From positions 1 through 35,361 of IMG/VR virus record IMGVR_UViG_3300045999_010565: a stretch of 35,361 nucleotides of DNA, one strand, 5' to 3'. A program made the translations under genes and the position numbers. The notes beneath the pieces are model-generated. The model saw nothing but the letters and a program-made list of their open reading frames with translations. It was not told the origin of the DNA and ran no database searches. The stretch comes from a virus. Below, in pieces: positions 7,370 to 15,768 of the stretch. Each line of letters opens with the position of its first letter. The stretch's first letter is position 1.

Positions 7370-8119
7370 GTGGCCGACGACGTCCTGTACACTGCGCGCC
7401 TGGTCGGGCCCACGCTGCTCGAGCGGGGGCGTGACACTCCGATCGCCTGCCCGGTGTACCGGGACGGAGCGCTCGTGGCGCCGTCAGTGGGGACGGTGTC
7501 GATCTTCGACTCCGCAGGCGTCTCTGTCGTGTCCGCCGCGCCGGCGCCTGTCAGTGGGTCCATCGCTGGCTACACCGTCGCGGCGGCCACGACCTCCGCG
7601 CGGGCGCTCAGCGCGGACTGGCGGATCGAATGGAGCCTCACGATCGCCGGGCAGGTGCGGCTTTTCACCTCTGAGTCGGCGCTCGTGGCTCGCCGCCTCT
7701 ACCCGGCGATCACTGACGCCGACCTGTACGCCCGGCACCGGGCGCTCTCTCCGTCGTCGACGTCGCCCCTCACGTCGTTGTCGACGTTCCAGGGGTTCAT
7801 CGACGACGCCTGGACCACCCTGCTCAATCGAATCCTCGCGGATGGGACGTACCCGCAGCGGATCCCGTCCCCGGCGGCGCTGCGCGAGACGCACCTGCTG
7901 CTGACGCTCGGGCGAGTCTTCGGCGACCTCGCCTCTGCCGCGCCCGACCAGTATCAGACGATGGCCGACAGCTACCGTCGCCAGTACGCCGACGCGTACC
8001 GCGAGATGCGATTCACGGTGATCGAGGACGGGGACGGGTCGCAGGGCAACGGGCGCCACGCCGCGCAGCCGATCACGATGCTCGCGGCGCGCCGGCGCTC
8101 GACCTGGGGCGGCCGGTGA
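7370..8119 (+). CDS. head-tail connector (neck) protein with Ig-like N-terminal domain
   Basis: The 249-residue protein appears to have two domains. Residues about 1-105 are beta-rich and resemble Ig-like phage domains (ERGRDTPIACPVYRDGALV, then SIFDSAGVSVV). Residues about 110-225 are helical with LYPAITDADLYARH and later LLLTLGRVFGDLA, in the style of gp6-like connector/adaptor proteins. Position before the tail genes supports a neck role. The GTG start has GGAG seven bases upstream. Confidence 0.5.
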   Translation: MADDVLYTARLVGPTLLERGRDTPIACPVYRDGALVAPSVGTVSIFDSAGVSVVSAAPAPVSGSIAGYTVAAATTSARALSADWRIEWSLTIAGQVRLFTSESALVARRLYPAITDADLYARHRALSPSSTSPLTSLSTFQGFIDDAWTTLLNRILADGTYPQRIPSPAALRETHLLLTLGRVFGDLASAAPDQYQTMADSYRRQYADAYREMRFTVIEDGDGSQGNGRHAAQPITMLAARRRSTWGGR

Positions 8120-8613
8120 CGACGCCCACCCTCCCCGTCCACGCGCTGTACTCGCACCTCGGGACGGCGATCGCGACGTCGCTCGGGTCCGCGTGGCGCC
8201 GGTCCGGCCGGCACCCCGAGGCCCTCGACGAGCTCGTCAGCAACCCCGAGACGACGCGCCTCTGGAGCCTGGCTGTGGTGGCCTCGAGCTGGGCCGACGA
8301 CGGCGCGGCGCGGCAGCGTGTGCCATCCGTGGCGCGGGCCGAGACGCAGGTGCGGCTGTCCTACCTGCGCCGTGTGCGCGCTGCTGACGGGGCCGTGGCC
8401 GACTACGTCGCGGGCCTGCAGGACGAGCAGACGGCGATCCTGGCCGTGCTCGGCGTCTCGCGCGCGGTGCCGGGCTACGGCCCGATCCAGGCGCTGCTTT
8501 GGCAGGGTACACCCACCCGTGCGCCCGTCGTCACTGACGCCGCGGCGACGGTGATGCGCGTCGACCTCGACTTCGTCGCCGTCCACACGATCCCTCTCGT
8601 CACGTCCCCGTAG
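8116..8613 (+). CDS. putative tail terminator / tail completion protein
   Basis: The 165-residue protein lies between the connector and tail tube genes, where siphoviruses usually encode the tail terminator. It has an N-terminal helical region and a C-terminal strand segment (VMRVDLDFVAVHTIPLV) reminiscent of tail terminators. The GTG start overlaps the upstream TGA. The similarity is weak, so the call depends on gene order. Confidence 0.4.
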   Translation: MTTPTLPVHALYSHLGTAIATSLGSAWRRSGRHPEALDELVSNPETTRLWSLAVVASSWADDGAARQRVPSVARAETQVRLSYLRRVRAADGAVADYVAGLQDEQTAILAVLGVSRAVPGYGPIQALLWQGTPTRAPVVTDAAATVMRVDLDFVAVHTIPLVTSP

Positions 8614-8623
8614 GAGTGTTCCA

Positions 8624-9118
8624 ATGCCCGCTTCCGCAATCGTCAAGCACCTGTACGACGGCAGCATCACCCTCAAGGACGGGACGGCTACTCCGGTGAC
8701 CCTCGTCGCGCCGTTCACCACGGGCGAAACCTCGATCTCGGGCCTCGCCGCGACGCAGCGCGAGGTGCAGGCCTACTCCGCCCGCGCCGGCACCCCGCAG
8801 GTGCGGCACACGGGCCGGACGTACCCGAGCGGCTCGTTCACGCTGCAATTCACCAACTGGACGGGTGCCAGCGGCTCCAGCGTGTACGCGTTCGTCAACA
8901 AGATCGCGCCCTACGCGAGCAACGCGACGACCCTCACCAACCCGGCCGAGGTCTACGCGATCGACATTGTGCTCAACGTCGAGGGCACGGACCTCGGCGA
9001 CTCCGCGGATCACACGATGACGCTCACGAAGTGCGTCTGCACCGCGGACTTCGCCGAGGGCGAACCGAACACCGTGACGATCAACTTCACCTGCTACGGC
9101 TCGGTGTCGTACACCTGA
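8624..9118 (+). CDS. major tail protein (tail tube)
   Basis: The 164-residue beta-rich protein starts at ATG 8624 behind AGGAG. Its pattern of alternating strands, its size and its place immediately before the frameshifted chaperone pair and tape measure fit a tail tube subunit. Features include GTYPSGSFTLQF-like strands near residue 66 and a C-terminal strand TVTINFTCYGSV. Two cysteines lie near residues 137-139 and one near 158. It should polymerise around the tape measure to form the tail tube. Confidence 0.7.
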   Translation: MPASAIVKHLYDGSITLKDGTATPVTLVAPFTTGETSISGLAATQREVQAYSARAGTPQVRHTGRTYPSGSFTLQFTNWTGASGSSVYAFVNKIAPYASNATTLTNPAEVYAIDIVLNVEGTDLGDSADHTMTLTKCVCTADFAEGEPNTVTINFTCYGSVSYT

Positions 9119-9150
9119 TCGCCCGCCCGTCTCTGCACATTCGCCCCACC

Positions 9151-9166
9151 CACGGAGGACCCCGTG
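9151..9166 (+). repeat. repeated translation-initiation cassette, copy 3 (partial)
   Basis: CACGGAGGACCCCGTG is identical to the last 16 bases of the cassettes at 4276-4297 and 6000-6021, again ending in a GTG start codon. Confidence 0.65.
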
Positions 9167-9595
9167 ACGACTCCCACCGCCGCCCCTCAGGCCGCCGCCG
9201 GCCCCGACCCCGCGCCCGACACCGTCACGGTGCGGGGCGTGTGCTTTCCTCTGCGGGCCCCGCGCTCGCAGGCTCAGATCGCCGCGCTCGTCGGCCTCGC
9301 CGCTGACGGCCAGGTGTCGCCAGCGATGGCCGGCGCGGCGCTCGGGCTGTGCTCTCCCAAGGGTGCGGCGAGGGCGCTCGGGTTCGACTCCGTGCCGTGG
9401 CAGGGGCGGGCCTGGTCGTACGGCGAGGCGGTGTACGACGCGCTGATCGCGGCTGGCGCGACGCACCTCGAGCTCGTCGCGGCCGGCAACGCGGCGTACT
9501 CCGTCGCGATCCAGGGCATGATTCGGGTGGGAGAGGTGGCGGCGGCCGAGGCCCCTTTCGGGGGGTCGGCGGCCCCTCCGTCGACTGGATCCTGA
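9164..9595 (+). CDS. tail assembly chaperone, short form (G-like)
   Basis: The 143-residue protein lies between tail tube and tape measure, the place of lambda gpG and its relatives. Such chaperones bind the tape measure and recruit tube subunits. It begins with a Pro/Ala linker, followed by a helical domain (about 35-120). The last codons run through a slippery heptamer at 9553-9559. A fraction of ribosomes would shift into the -1 frame and make the longer GT-like product; the rest stop at 9595. Confidence 0.7.
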   Translation: MTTPTAAPQAAAGPDPAPDTVTVRGVCFPLRAPRSQAQIAALVGLAADGQVSPAMAGAALGLCSPKGAARALGFDSVPWQGRAWSYGEAVYDALIAAGATHLELVAAGNAAYSVAIQGMIRVGEVAAAEAPFGGSAAPPSTGS

Positions 9596-9819
9596 TGGAG
9601 TGCGGCCGGCTATGGGGCCGCGGGCCGGACTGGGCCGCGGAGCTGCCGCGTGAGGAGCAGGCGCGCCTGCTCGCGTGGTACCGAGTGCACCAGGCGCCGG
9701 ACGGTAAGCCCCTCGAGGTCCCCGCGCTGCCTGTCGAGGCCGACGAGGACAGCGACGAGGCGCGGGCGCTGCGCGAGTGGCAGCTCGTCGACGCGTGGCA
9801 GCCGCCGGGTGCGACGTGA
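9164..9819 (+). CDS. tail assembly chaperone, frameshifted GT-like fusion
   Basis: Joining 9164-9559 with 9559-9819 after a -1 shift gives 218 residues. The downstream part, about 86 residues with PREEQARLLAWYRV and an acidic stretch, has no convincing start or ribosome site of its own, as expected for a GT extension. The heptamer CCCTTTC at 9553-9559 is in the exact X-XXY-YYZ phase with the zero-frame codons CCT and TTC. The G-rich sequence that follows could form a stimulatory structure. Confidence 0.75.
9553..9559 (+). other. programmed -1 ribosomal frameshift site CCCTTTC
   Basis: In the zero frame it is read as C CCT TTC. After slippage the tRNAs re-pair on CCC and TTT. The new frame stays open to 9819. 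Shift direction and gene location match the conserved frameshift of siphovirus tail assembly chaperone genes. Confidence 0.8.
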
Positions 9820-10394
9820 GCACCGCGGCGCGCGCCGTCACGGTCGGCCGCGGCATGGCCCGCGTCACGATCTCGGCCGACTACGCCCGCACGATCCAGG
9901 CGATGATCGCGTCCGTCGCGCCGACGGTGTCGCGCGAGCTGCACGGCTACCTCGACGACGTCGAGACGATGATCACGCGGGAGTACCCGGGTGACGGGGA
10001 CACGCGCTTTTCGACCGGCACGTCAAAGGCGCGATGGGCGTACGTGTTCACGACGGACGCCCGCCTGACCTTCATCGAGGCGACGGTGCTCAATACTGCC
10101 CGCTGGCTGGACCGGCGCGGCGCCCTGAGCGCGCGATTCTCCGGCCTTGAGGCGCGGATGCTGCGCGGCGAGGCGCTCACCGACGAAGAGCGTACGACGA
10201 TGCAGGTGCTGCGCAGCCAGCTCGCGCCGCAGTACGCCGCGAAGCCGGGCAATCGCAAGCCCTACGCGCTCCTGGCGAGAAACGCCTACTTCTACCGCAA
10301 GATCCGCGAGATCCGCGACGACTACGAAAAGCGGATCGTGGAGACTCTCAGCGATGAGCTGGCGGCGCTAAGCGGTCGCTACAAGGGGACATAA
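9816..10394 (+). CDS. hypothetical protein between chaperone and tape measure
   Basis: The 192-residue protein starts with GTG 9816, overlapping the upstream TGA (GTGA). It is helical and basic at its C-terminus (FYRKIREIRDDYEKRIVETL). I do not recognise a family. Most siphoviruses go straight from the chaperones to the tape measure, so an extra gene here is uncommon. A minor tail or completion protein is possible. An ATG at 9855 is an alternative start. Confidence 0.55.
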   Translation: MSTAARAVTVGRGMARVTISADYARTIQAMIASVAPTVSRELHGYLDDVETMITREYPGDGDTRFSTGTSKARWAYVFTTDARLTFIEATVLNTARWLDRRGALSARFSGLEARMLRGEALTDEERTTMQVLRSQLAPQYAAKPGNRKPYALLARNAYFYRKIREIRDDYEKRIVETLSDELAALSGRYKGT

Positions 10395-10398
10395 GGCC

Positions 10399-12327
10399 GT
10401 GTCTACGCTTACGCTCAAGGCAGACATTCGCGACCTCACGCGCCAGCTGTCGCAGATCCCGGGCATCACGGCCGGGGAAGCGCAGAAAATGACGATCGCG
10501 CTTGAGAAGGAGCTCAAGAAGCAGACAAAGCTCGCGCAGGACGCGGCGCGGGCCTCGGCGGTCGCGGTCAAGGGCCAGGCGCAGGCGACGACGACCAGCC
10601 TCGGGCAGGCCCAGGCCGCCGCGTTCTCGCTGCAGCAGCAGATCCTCGACGTGGGCACGTCCCTCGCCGGCGGCCAGTCTCCGCTGACGGTGCTCGCACA
10701 GCAGGGCCCGCAGATCGCGACGGCGCTCGCGCAGGGAGGGGGCGCGGCGGCCACCTTCCGCGCCGCCCTTGCTCCTCTGGCAGGCGCTGCGGCGGCGGCA
10801 GGCACGGCGCTCGCCGCGGTGGCAGTCGTCGTCGCCACTGTCGCTGCAGCGGGCTCGACGCTGGCCCGGGCCTGGGTCGACGCAAACGAAGCCACCCTGC
10901 GCGCAGAGGAGCAGGCCCAGGCGCTGACGGTGGCGCTCGAGGCCGCCCGGCTCAAGTCTGCCGAGACGGCGGCCGGGATCCGCGCGATCGGGTCCGCGGC
11001 GACAGAGGCCGAGACGTCGCTCGGGGTGCTGGTCGGCGAGCTCGACCGCTACTCCGTCGAGGCCGACAAAGCGCAGGCAGCCGCACGGCGGCAGGCCGAG
11101 GCGGCGCTGTCGGCGACGGGTCGCGAGCTCGAGCTGACGCGGCAACGCCTCGCCGGTCTGGAGGCCGAGCAGGCGGCCGCCTCGCGGTCGATCACGGGCC
11201 TGGAGACGTACGGCGAGCGCCAGGCGCAGATCGAGCAGACGACGGCCCGGGTGCGCGACCTCGAGGCCCAGCTCGCCGCGGGGCGGGCGGGCCTGGCCCG
11301 GCAGAACGACGCGATCGCCCTCGCCGCGGAGTACCGGCGCGAAGAGGCAGAGGCGAACGAGGTCCTGCGCAAGCGCGAGGAGGGTGTCCGGGCGGCAAAG
11401 GAGGCGACGGCCGAGGCGACGCGTCGGCAGCGCGAAGAGGAGGCGCAGCGGCGCAAGGAGGCCGACGAGGCAGCGCGTGCGGCGCAGGCGCGGGCGACGG
11501 CTGAGGGGTCGCTCGTCGACGCGTTCCGCCAGGCGCGCTTCGAGGCGGCGAGCGCCGAGGAGCAGGTCGCGCTGCGCCTCGCGGAGACGACGGCCGAGAT
11601 CGACGCGCAGATCGAGGCGGCCGGGTTCTCCGAAACCGCGTTCCAGTACGGCGAAGCGGCGAAGGTGCAGGCGGCGCTCAACGCTGAGGCGCAGATCACG
11701 GCGATTCGCAAGGCCGCCGCAGAGGAGGAGTCACAGCGCCTGGCTCGCCAGCGGCAAGAGTACGCCGAGCTGCAGGCGTCGCGCTACGACGCCGCGGCGC
11801 AGCTTGCGGGCGGTCTGGCTGCGCTGGCTGAGGGCGCGGCACGCGCGGAGGCGGGGCGCAACCGGCAGGCAGCGCTCGCTGCCTTCCGCGTCGCGAAGGG
11901 GCTCCGCGTCGCCGAAAGCACGATGAACGGGCTGCAGGCGATCACAGCGATTCAGGCTCGGTGGGCGGCAAACCCGGTGCTCGCGGGCGTCCTGACGGGC
12001 GCGACGGTCGCGACGACGGCCGCGACGATCGGCACGATCCTCGCGACGAAGCCGACGTTCGACCGCGGCGGCATCGTCACGCCCGGCACCGGCGACCAGG
12101 TGACGGCGCAGGTACTGCCTGGCGAGGCGGTCCTCAACCGCCAGGCGACGGCGTCCCTCGGGGAAAGTGGCGTGCGGGCGCTCAACTCCGGGCAGGGGAT
12201 GGGTACGCAGATCGTGGTGACGCCAGTCCTCGACACGGGCCGATGGGTGCGCGCTGAGCTGGCGCGGCCGTCTGTGCTCGCTCGCGCACTGCGGCCGGCG
12301 GCGGGCAGCGGCCGGCGCGGATACTGA
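10399..12327 (+). CDS. tail tape measure protein
   Basis: The 642-residue protein sets tail length and is threaded inside the tube. It has long alanine/glutamine-rich helices, a hydrophobic stretch (about residues 115-160) and a central coiled coil (about 210-400) rich in Glu, Arg and Ala. A small C-terminal domain has FDRGGIVTPGTGDQVTAQ and LPGEAVLNRQAT, a motif common at tape measure ends. By the usual rule of about 0.15 nm per residue, the tail would be near 95-100 nm. The GTG start has only a weak upstream purine run. Confidence 0.85.
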   Translation: MSTLTLKADIRDLTRQLSQIPGITAGEAQKMTIALEKELKKQTKLAQDAARASAVAVKGQAQATTTSLGQAQAAAFSLQQQILDVGTSLAGGQSPLTVLAQQGPQIATALAQGGGAAATFRAALAPLAGAAAAAGTALAAVAVVVATVAAAGSTLARAWVDANEATLRAEEQAQALTVALEAARLKSAETAAGIRAIGSAATEAETSLGVLVGELDRYSVEADKAQAAARRQAEAALSATGRELELTRQRLAGLEAEQAAASRSITGLETYGERQAQIEQTTARVRDLEAQLAAGRAGLARQNDAIALAAEYRREEAEANEVLRKREEGVRAAKEATAEATRRQREEEAQRRKEADEAARAAQARATAEGSLVDAFRQARFEAASAEEQVALRLAETTAEIDAQIEAAGFSETAFQYGEAAKVQAALNAEAQITAIRKAAAEEESQRLARQRQEYAELQASRYDAAAQLAGGLAALAEGAARAEAGRNRQAALAAFRVAKGLRVAESTMNGLQAITAIQARWAANPVLAGVLTGATVATTAATIGTILATKPTFDRGGIVTPGTGDQVTAQVLPGEAVLNRQATASLGESGVRALNSGQGMGTQIVVTPVLDTGRWVRAELARPSVLARALRPAAGSGRRGY

Positions 12328-12351
12328 CCCTCCACCGCCCTCGAGGACCCG

Positions 12352-15300
12352 ATGCCCGAAACTCGCACGCAGTACCAGGCCCTCGTCGAGCCCGACGCGC
12401 AGCTCCAGCCCTGGACGGCCGAGACGACCGTCACGGAGGCGTCGGCGGTGGCGGGGCGCGTCGTGCCGACGGGCGCGACGTCGGCGGTGCTCCGGGCGTC
12501 GGGCTCGCAGGTGGGCGGGCTCAGCCTGCGGGCCGCGCAGGGCGGCCACCCGACGGGCCGGATCGGGACGGGCGCGATCCTCTCCCGGCAGTCGACGACT
12601 GCGGGCCCCGACTGGCTCGGGTGGGAGGGCCCGGCGACGGTGTCGGCCGTGACAGCGCCCCACTGGGGCACCGGCGACCCGGTGCAGACCTCGCACGCGG
12701 CGGGCCTGGCGGACGGTACGGCGCTGATCGCTGGCTGCGGCGGCTCGACCCCGACGGACGGCGGCACCCTGTGGGTGTGGCGGTGGGGTCCGGGTGCGAC
12801 GTCCTGGACCCGGATCACGGTGTGGGACGCGGGCGCGACCGGGCGCGATGCGTATGCCCCCTGCCTCGTGCCGGCTGTGGATCGCGTGCTGCTCTTTGCT
12901 TTCGTCGAGTCTCCCGTCACGGGCGCGGGCGCGGCGCGGGCGGTGCGGGTCGCGGTGTGGGAGTCGCTCGACGGCGGGGCCTCGTGGACGCTGCGCGGCG
13001 ACGGCGTCTCCGGGCAGACCGACATGCGCCTCGGCGGCGCTTTCGCCGCGTCGACGTCGGAGCTCTCCGTGCGCCGGCTGCGCGGCGCGTACCTCGGCGG
13101 GCAGGTGATGCTCGTCGCGCACCTGGTCGCGCTGGAGATCGACGGGACGTACGACCGCGTCGACGTGCTGCGCCAGTGGGCCAGTGACGACCTCGGGCAG
13201 ACCCTGGTGCCGGTGACGACCTGGAGCGGATCGAGCGCCGACGCGCAGGACGGCGGCGTGCACGAGGTGCTCGCGGTGTCCGGGTCCCTCCTCGTGTACT
13301 ACCTGCGGGCGGGCCTTGACCGCGTCAACTGGATCCGGCTCGGCGCCGCGGCCGTGCCGCTCCAGTACGGCGCGGCGGGCAGCTCCGCGACGGCGCTGTC
13401 GCCGACCTGGGACGATGACCTGGTGACGACGACGACGCGCACCGTGGGGGCCAACAGCGCCGATCAGATCACCGACGGCGACCTCGCCGTGTGCGTCGAC
13501 GACACGGGGATCGTGTGGGTGGCTGCGCGCAAGGCCGACGCAGGGGGCGCGACGCACGATCAGATCGTCGTCGCCTACACGGACCCCGCCGGCACCGCGT
13601 TCACGCCGTACGGGCGCAATCCGGGCGCCTTCGCGACGTCCTCCGACGCCGCCCGGATCGGCGCCTCGATCGACACGGGCAACTCGTACCTGCACCGCCT
13701 CTCGTGGGCGCCCTCGTCGGGGCGCCTGGTCCTGGCCTGTCAGCCAAACGTGGACGGTGCGACGTCGACGGAGGACAGCCTGCTCGCGCTGTGGATCGGG
13801 GGCTGGTCCTCGCTCACCATGCCCCCTGTCGCCGACGCGACGCGCCCGCAGGACCGCGGATCCTGGGATCAGACGTGGCTCCCGATCGAACGGCCCGACG
13901 ACGTCTCGGGATGGACGATCACGTCGTCGGGCACCTCGTCCTCGGCGATTGCGACGACGGGGGCGCCGCGGCTCCAGCTTTCGACGACGGGCGTCGGCTC
14001 GACGCACTACGTGCAGCAGACCGCGGGGTACGTCGACCAGACCCACGCGATCGCGGAGTGGGCGTGCCGCGTGACGGCGGGCGGGTCCTACGCGACGGCC
14101 GAGGTGGCCGTCGAAGTCGAGATCAACACCGCGGCGCAGAACCGCCGCGTGTCCGTGCGCCTCGACCCGACGGGCTACCGCGTGCGCGACCTGGTCGCGG
14201 CGGCCGACCTGTACACCGTGACGGGCCTGTCGAGCTCGGAGACGCGGCAGTACCGGATCGCGGTGGACCGGGTGACGGGCGCGGTGCGGGTGTGGCACCG
14301 GGCCTACTCCGGGGGCGCAGAGGCGACGGACGCGCGGACGTGGACGGGCGACGCCGGCACCTACACCCTCGCCGACGGCGGCGGCGCGGCGGGCGGGCTG
14401 ATCGTCCGCTGGGGACACGTCGCAAGCCCGGCGCTCGCGGCGACCGTCACGAGCGACTGGGGCCTGGTCCAGTGGGCGCGCGGGCGCCTCGACGACACCG
14501 CCGCAGCGTACGGAAACGCAGGCAGCCGCGCGCTGTGGCACGACCTCGGGACGCAGGCGCAGCGGCGCGACGCGCTGTGGGGCCGGCCCGTGGGCGGCTC
14601 GGGCACGCGGTCGTACGTCACGCGCTCGACGTGGATCACGGCGCAGGATGGGCCCCTGCGCCGCGGCGAGGAGTGGACGATCACGCCGACGGCCGTCTCG
14701 TCTGTGGCGCGCATCCTGCCGACGACCAACCGCTCCCCGCGGCGGCCGTGGCGCTCGACGGGCGTCGGGTCGGCGGCGCAGATCGCGCTGCAGTACCCGG
14801 GCGGCGATCGCGAGCTGCTCTCGGGGTATCTGGGCGTCGTGCTGCGCGGCTGCAACTGGCGGACGGGGTCGATCTCCGTGTACCGGGCCGGCGCGTGGGT
14901 GTCCGTCGCGACGCTTGACCTGGCCGGCGCGTACGGCTCGCTCCCCTTCCAGCGCTACGGCCGATCGCTCGTGCCGAACGGGTCGTCGTCGGCGTACTTC
15001 GTCGCGCACGAGCTCGCGGGCTGGACCGTCGACCTCGGCTCGGGCACGGGCCGCCTACAGCGCGTCGTGACGAATAGGGAGGGGCCGTGGACGACCGCAG
15101 CGGCCCCGGCGCCGGTCTGCGAGCTCGTGACGGACCGCGACGGTCTGCTGCTCCCGAACACGGGCACCGCCTCGCTGTGGGCGCCTGACGTCTGTGTGAT
15201 CATCCCTTCGCCGGGCCGATTCTCCGGCGTTCGCCTCACGATCGACGCGCAGAGCACCGCCGACCAGGACCTGCGGCTCGGGCAGATGCTCGTCGGGCCC

Positions 15301-15768
15301 GTGCACGTCCTGCCCCTCCCGCCCGCGTGGGGCACGTCGAGGTCGACGGCGCTCGGGTACGTCGTCACGCGCGACGCGGCAGGGGTCGCGACGCTGGCCC
15401 GGCCGCAGCCGCCCGAGCGGACTGTCGAGATCGCGTGGACGGACGGCGTCGAGCAGACGGGGGCCTGGACTGGGTCGCCGGTGCCCGACTACGTCACGCC
15501 GAACTCCGCCGGCACGCCGCGCAGCCCGGGCGCGATGGGCGCGACGCCCTTCCTGCTCGACGGGGTCCTGCGCCGGTCCGCCGGCCTGCCCCTCGCCTAC
15601 CTGCCGCGCGTGCTCCCGATCGGGACGTCGCCGGTCATGCTGTCGCGCCGCGAGGAGATGATCGTCGGGAGCGTCGACGGGCCCCTCGTCGTCGAGAACA
15701 TTATCGGGGACGAACTTCGCGACGAGGTGGTGCGCGTGGCCCGCGTCGCAATCCGCGAGGAGGTCTGA
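12352..15768 (+). CDS. very large tail-tip protein with sialidase-like propeller and lectin-like region
   Basis: At 1138 residues this is the largest gene. Residues about 80-480 show repeating beta blades with an Asp-box (SLDGGASW near residue 205) and a second, looser one (SDDLGQT), typical of sialidase-type propellers. Residues about 520-720 (AEWACRVTAGGSY, RRVSVRLDPTGYRVRD) resemble a concanavalin/LamG-like sandwich. The C-terminal about 300 residues look like a distal tail or baseplate segment. I see no catalytic triad for glycan cleavage, so binding is more likely than hydrolysis. It probably forms the tail tip. Confidence 0.6.
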   Translation: MPETRTQYQALVEPDAQLQPWTAETTVTEASAVAGRVVPTGATSAVLRASGSQVGGLSLRAAQGGHPTGRIGTGAILSRQSTTAGPDWLGWEGPATVSAVTAPHWGTGDPVQTSHAAGLADGTALIAGCGGSTPTDGGTLWVWRWGPGATSWTRITVWDAGATGRDAYAPCLVPAVDRVLLFAFVESPVTGAGAARAVRVAVWESLDGGASWTLRGDGVSGQTDMRLGGAFAASTSELSVRRLRGAYLGGQVMLVAHLVALEIDGTYDRVDVLRQWASDDLGQTLVPVTTWSGSSADAQDGGVHEVLAVSGSLLVYYLRAGLDRVNWIRLGAAAVPLQYGAAGSSATALSPTWDDDLVTTTTRTVGANSADQITDGDLAVCVDDTGIVWVAARKADAGGATHDQIVVAYTDPAGTAFTPYGRNPGAFATSSDAARIGASIDTGNSYLHRLSWAPSSGRLVLACQPNVDGATSTEDSLLALWIGGWSSLTMPPVADATRPQDRGSWDQTWLPIERPDDVSGWTITSSGTSSSAIATTGAPRLQLSTTGVGSTHYVQQTAGYVDQTHAIAEWACRVTAGGSYATAEVAVEVEINTAAQNRRVSVRLDPTGYRVRDLVAAADLYTVTGLSSSETRQYRIAVDRVTGAVRVWHRAYSGGAEATDARTWTGDAGTYTLADGGGAAGGLIVRWGHVASPALAATVTSDWGLVQWARGRLDDTAAAYGNAGSRALWHDLGTQAQRRDALWGRPVGGSGTRSYVTRSTWITAQDGPLRRGEEWTITPTAVSSVARILPTTNRSPRRPWRSTGVGSAAQIALQYPGGDRELLSGYLGVVLRGCNWRTGSISVYRAGAWVSVATLDLAGAYGSLPFQRYGRSLVPNGSSSAYFVAHELAGWTVDLGSGTGRLQRVVTNREGPWTTAAAPAPVCELVTDRDGLLLPNTGTASLWAPDVCVIIPSPGRFSGVRLTIDAQSTADQDLRLGQMLVGPVHVLPLPPAWGTSRSTALGYVVTRDAAGVATLARPQPPERTVEIAWTDGVEQTGAWTGSPVPDYVTPNSAGTPRSPGAMGATPFLLDGVLRRSAGLPLAYLPRVLPIGTSPVMLSRREEMIVGSVDGPLVVENIIGDELRDEVVRVARVAIREEV

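Noticed and set aside
11731-15009. A 1092-codon open frame on the minus strand
   Set aside because: It lies antisense to the tape measure and tail-tip genes, has Arg/Pro/Ala-biased composition and no ribosome site; long shadows are expected at this GC content.
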